A DNA stretch of 8,125 nt from Lysobacterales bacterium (GTDB lineage: Bacteria > Pseudomonadota > Gammaproteobacteria > Xanthomonadales > SZUA-36). A program made the translations under genes and the position numbers. The notes beneath the pieces are model-generated. The model did not search any database and was not told the origin of the DNA. It saw only the letters and a program-made list of their open reading frames with translations. The stretch spans positions 1 through 8,125 of the forward strand of contig JARFQZ010000171.1 in the NCBI GenBank assembly GCA_029287515.1, in the 5' to 3' direction. Shown here one piece after another: positions 7,165 to 8,125 of the stretch; positions within the stretch are counted from its first letter, which is position 1; each line of letters starts with the position of its first letter.

Positions 7165-8109
7165 TCACAAGGGCCGGCCGACCAACACCCGCAGCTCACG
7201 TCCAAGTATGTCAACAGGATCGTCGTCAGTGTGCAGCATCAGCCATCCACACTGATGTTTCTGAAACATCCGGCGCGGTGCATCCAGGTGCTGCGAACTC
7301 ATTTGCCGGTAACGGTTGCGCGATTCTTTCTGGCCCATGTCCAGCATGGCGGTGTTTTCGCCGTCACTGATCGGGTAACGGCCCTGGGGTAATCGATATT
7401 CGGCTGCATCGACCACCTGGCAGCCAATGACATCATTATGTTGGCGTAAACGGGACAGGTGTCGATTGCAAGCTTCGTCCATCCCGAAGAAATCGCTGAT
7501 GACCACCACCAGGCTGCCGGGGCGAACGGCGTGGCGCACACGCTCAAGGGCCGAAGAGAGCGGTTCGGCTTGATCGGCTTCCGGGCGCTCCGGCTCCAGC
7601 CATTCGACCAGGCTCTGGATCATTCTCATGGCGCCCCTGCGGCCCCCGGCCGGGCGAAGCTCCCTGTGCCTGCCGGGCGCAAACAGAAAACCCCCAATGC
7701 GGTCCCCGCGCTTGATGGCCGCCCAGGCGATTGCAGCGGCCATCTGGCCTGCCGCGACCGACTTCAAACACTTCCGGGTTCCGAAGTAAAGGCTGGGGCT
7801 GGCGTCCAGCACAACGAGCACCGGACGTTCGCGTTCTTCCTGAAAAATCTTGGTATGTGCCCGGCCGGTCCGTGCCGTAACCCGCCAGTCCATGTTCCGG
7901 ATATCATCCCCGGGCTGATAACTTCTCGATTCCAGGAAGTCCACGCCACGCCCGCGAAAACGGGAACGGTAGGCTCCTGCCAGTGCCGAGGCAGCCGCCT
8001 GGCGCATCGGCAACCTGAGCGCATGACAGCGCGGCCTCAGCGCGATCAATTCAGACGCTGTGAGATGAATTCCATCCCCTTCAGCCGGGCGGTTTCGAAT
8101 GGAGTTCAT
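7165..8109 (-). CDS. DUF58 family protein (VWA-like)
   Basis: Predicted 314-residue soluble protein with no membrane segment. The DUF58 signature is strong: HALRLPMRQ, then AGAYRSRFRGRGVDFLE (44-60), SRSYQPGDDIRNMDWRVTAR (61-80), and KIFQEERERPVLVVLD (87-102). The region from about 95 has a VWA-like layout: Asp102-Ala-Ser-Pro-Ser106 matches the DxSxS metal-site pattern, followed by LYFGTR and a later VVVISDFFGMDE (201-212). Members sit next to moxR and are thought to be clients or partners of the MoxR AAA+ ATPase; in this window it begins the visible operon. The ATG at 8109-8107 is favoured because its TGA-overlapping context (ATGA) fits coupling to an upstream gene. No strong Shine-Dalgarno is visible in the 16 bases before it. 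Function beyond family membership is not known. Confidence 0.93.
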   Translation of the reverse strand: MNSIRNRPAEGDGIHLTASELIALRPRCHALRLPMRQAAASALAGAYRSRFRGRGVDFLESRSYQPGDDIRNMDWRVTARTGRAHTKIFQEERERPVLVVLDASPSLYFGTRKCLKSVAAGQMAAAIAWAAIKRGDRIGGFLFAPGRHRELRPAGGRRGAMRMIQSLVEWLEPERPEADQAEPLSSALERVRHAVRPGSLVVVISDFFGMDEACNRHLSRLRQHNDVIGCQVVDAAEYRLPQGRYPISDGENTAMLDMGQKESRNRYRQMSSQHLDAPRRMFQKHQCGWLMLHTDDDPVDILGRELRVLVGRPL

Positions 8110-8125
8110 GGAGCAGTACTCAGGG
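8106..8125 (-). CDS. Possible 3' end of an upstream gene, perhaps moxR
   Basis: Reading the minus strand from the right edge, one frame gives Leu-Ser-Thr-Ala-Pro then TGA. That TGA overlaps the DUF58 start as ATGA (8109-8106). DUF58 genes of this type usually follow moxR, and the ending is compatible with a MoxR C-terminus, but five residues cannot identify a protein. Another stop (TGA at 8122-8120) exists in a different frame, so this is a guess from context. Confidence 0.3.

Overview
The window looks like ordinary chromosomal sequence from a GC-rich proteobacterium, most likely a gammaproteobacterium. The evidence is the arginyl-tRNA synthetase type (NPTGPLHVGHGRG and QMSTRSG motifs), an adjacent short SPOR-domain membrane protein, and the proteobacterial form of the Bat operon, in which a DUF4381 protein and a VWA-TPR (BatB/BatC-like) fusion are present. 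These assignments come from remembered family motifs, not from a database search. The genus cannot be named.

Left part, plus strand (2-2209): argS, missing about its first 40 codons at the window edge, is followed with no spacer by a SPOR-domain protein. The SPOR gene starts at a GTG directly after the argS TAA and in the same frame. Their Shine-Dalgarno sequence lies inside the argS end, so the two are almost certainly co-transcribed.

Right part, minus strand (8125-2220): a compact operon that reads, in transcription order, [probable end of an upstream gene, perhaps moxR] - DUF58 protein - DUF4381 protein - BatA (VWA) - BatB/BatC fusion (VWA, then TPR, then a Gln/Glu/Gly-rich tail) - BatD. 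Junctions are a 9-nt gap, an 8-nt overlap, a 4-nt ATGA overlap and a 4-nt gap, so translation is probably coupled. Established knowledge: such clusters usually pair a MoxR-type AAA+ ATPase with DUF58/VWA proteins and membrane-anchored Bat proteins. They are linked to aerotolerance in Bacteroides and to envelope or stress phenotypes elsewhere, but the molecular function is unsettled. Inference: BatA and BatB expose VWA domains that could bind metal through MIDAS sites, BatD is a secreted and membrane-anchored partner, and DUF4381 is a small membrane adaptor.

The two units converge with only 10 bp between their stop codons. No intergenic region exceeds 10 bp, and I saw no RNA gene, mobile element, CRISPR array or clear terminator. 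I do not see an undescribed system. The points most worth a second look are the stop-then-GTG in-frame junction, the octamer-built acidic tail of BatB/BatC, the Ser at the expected MIDAS Thr position of BatB, and the probable truncated gene at the right edge.
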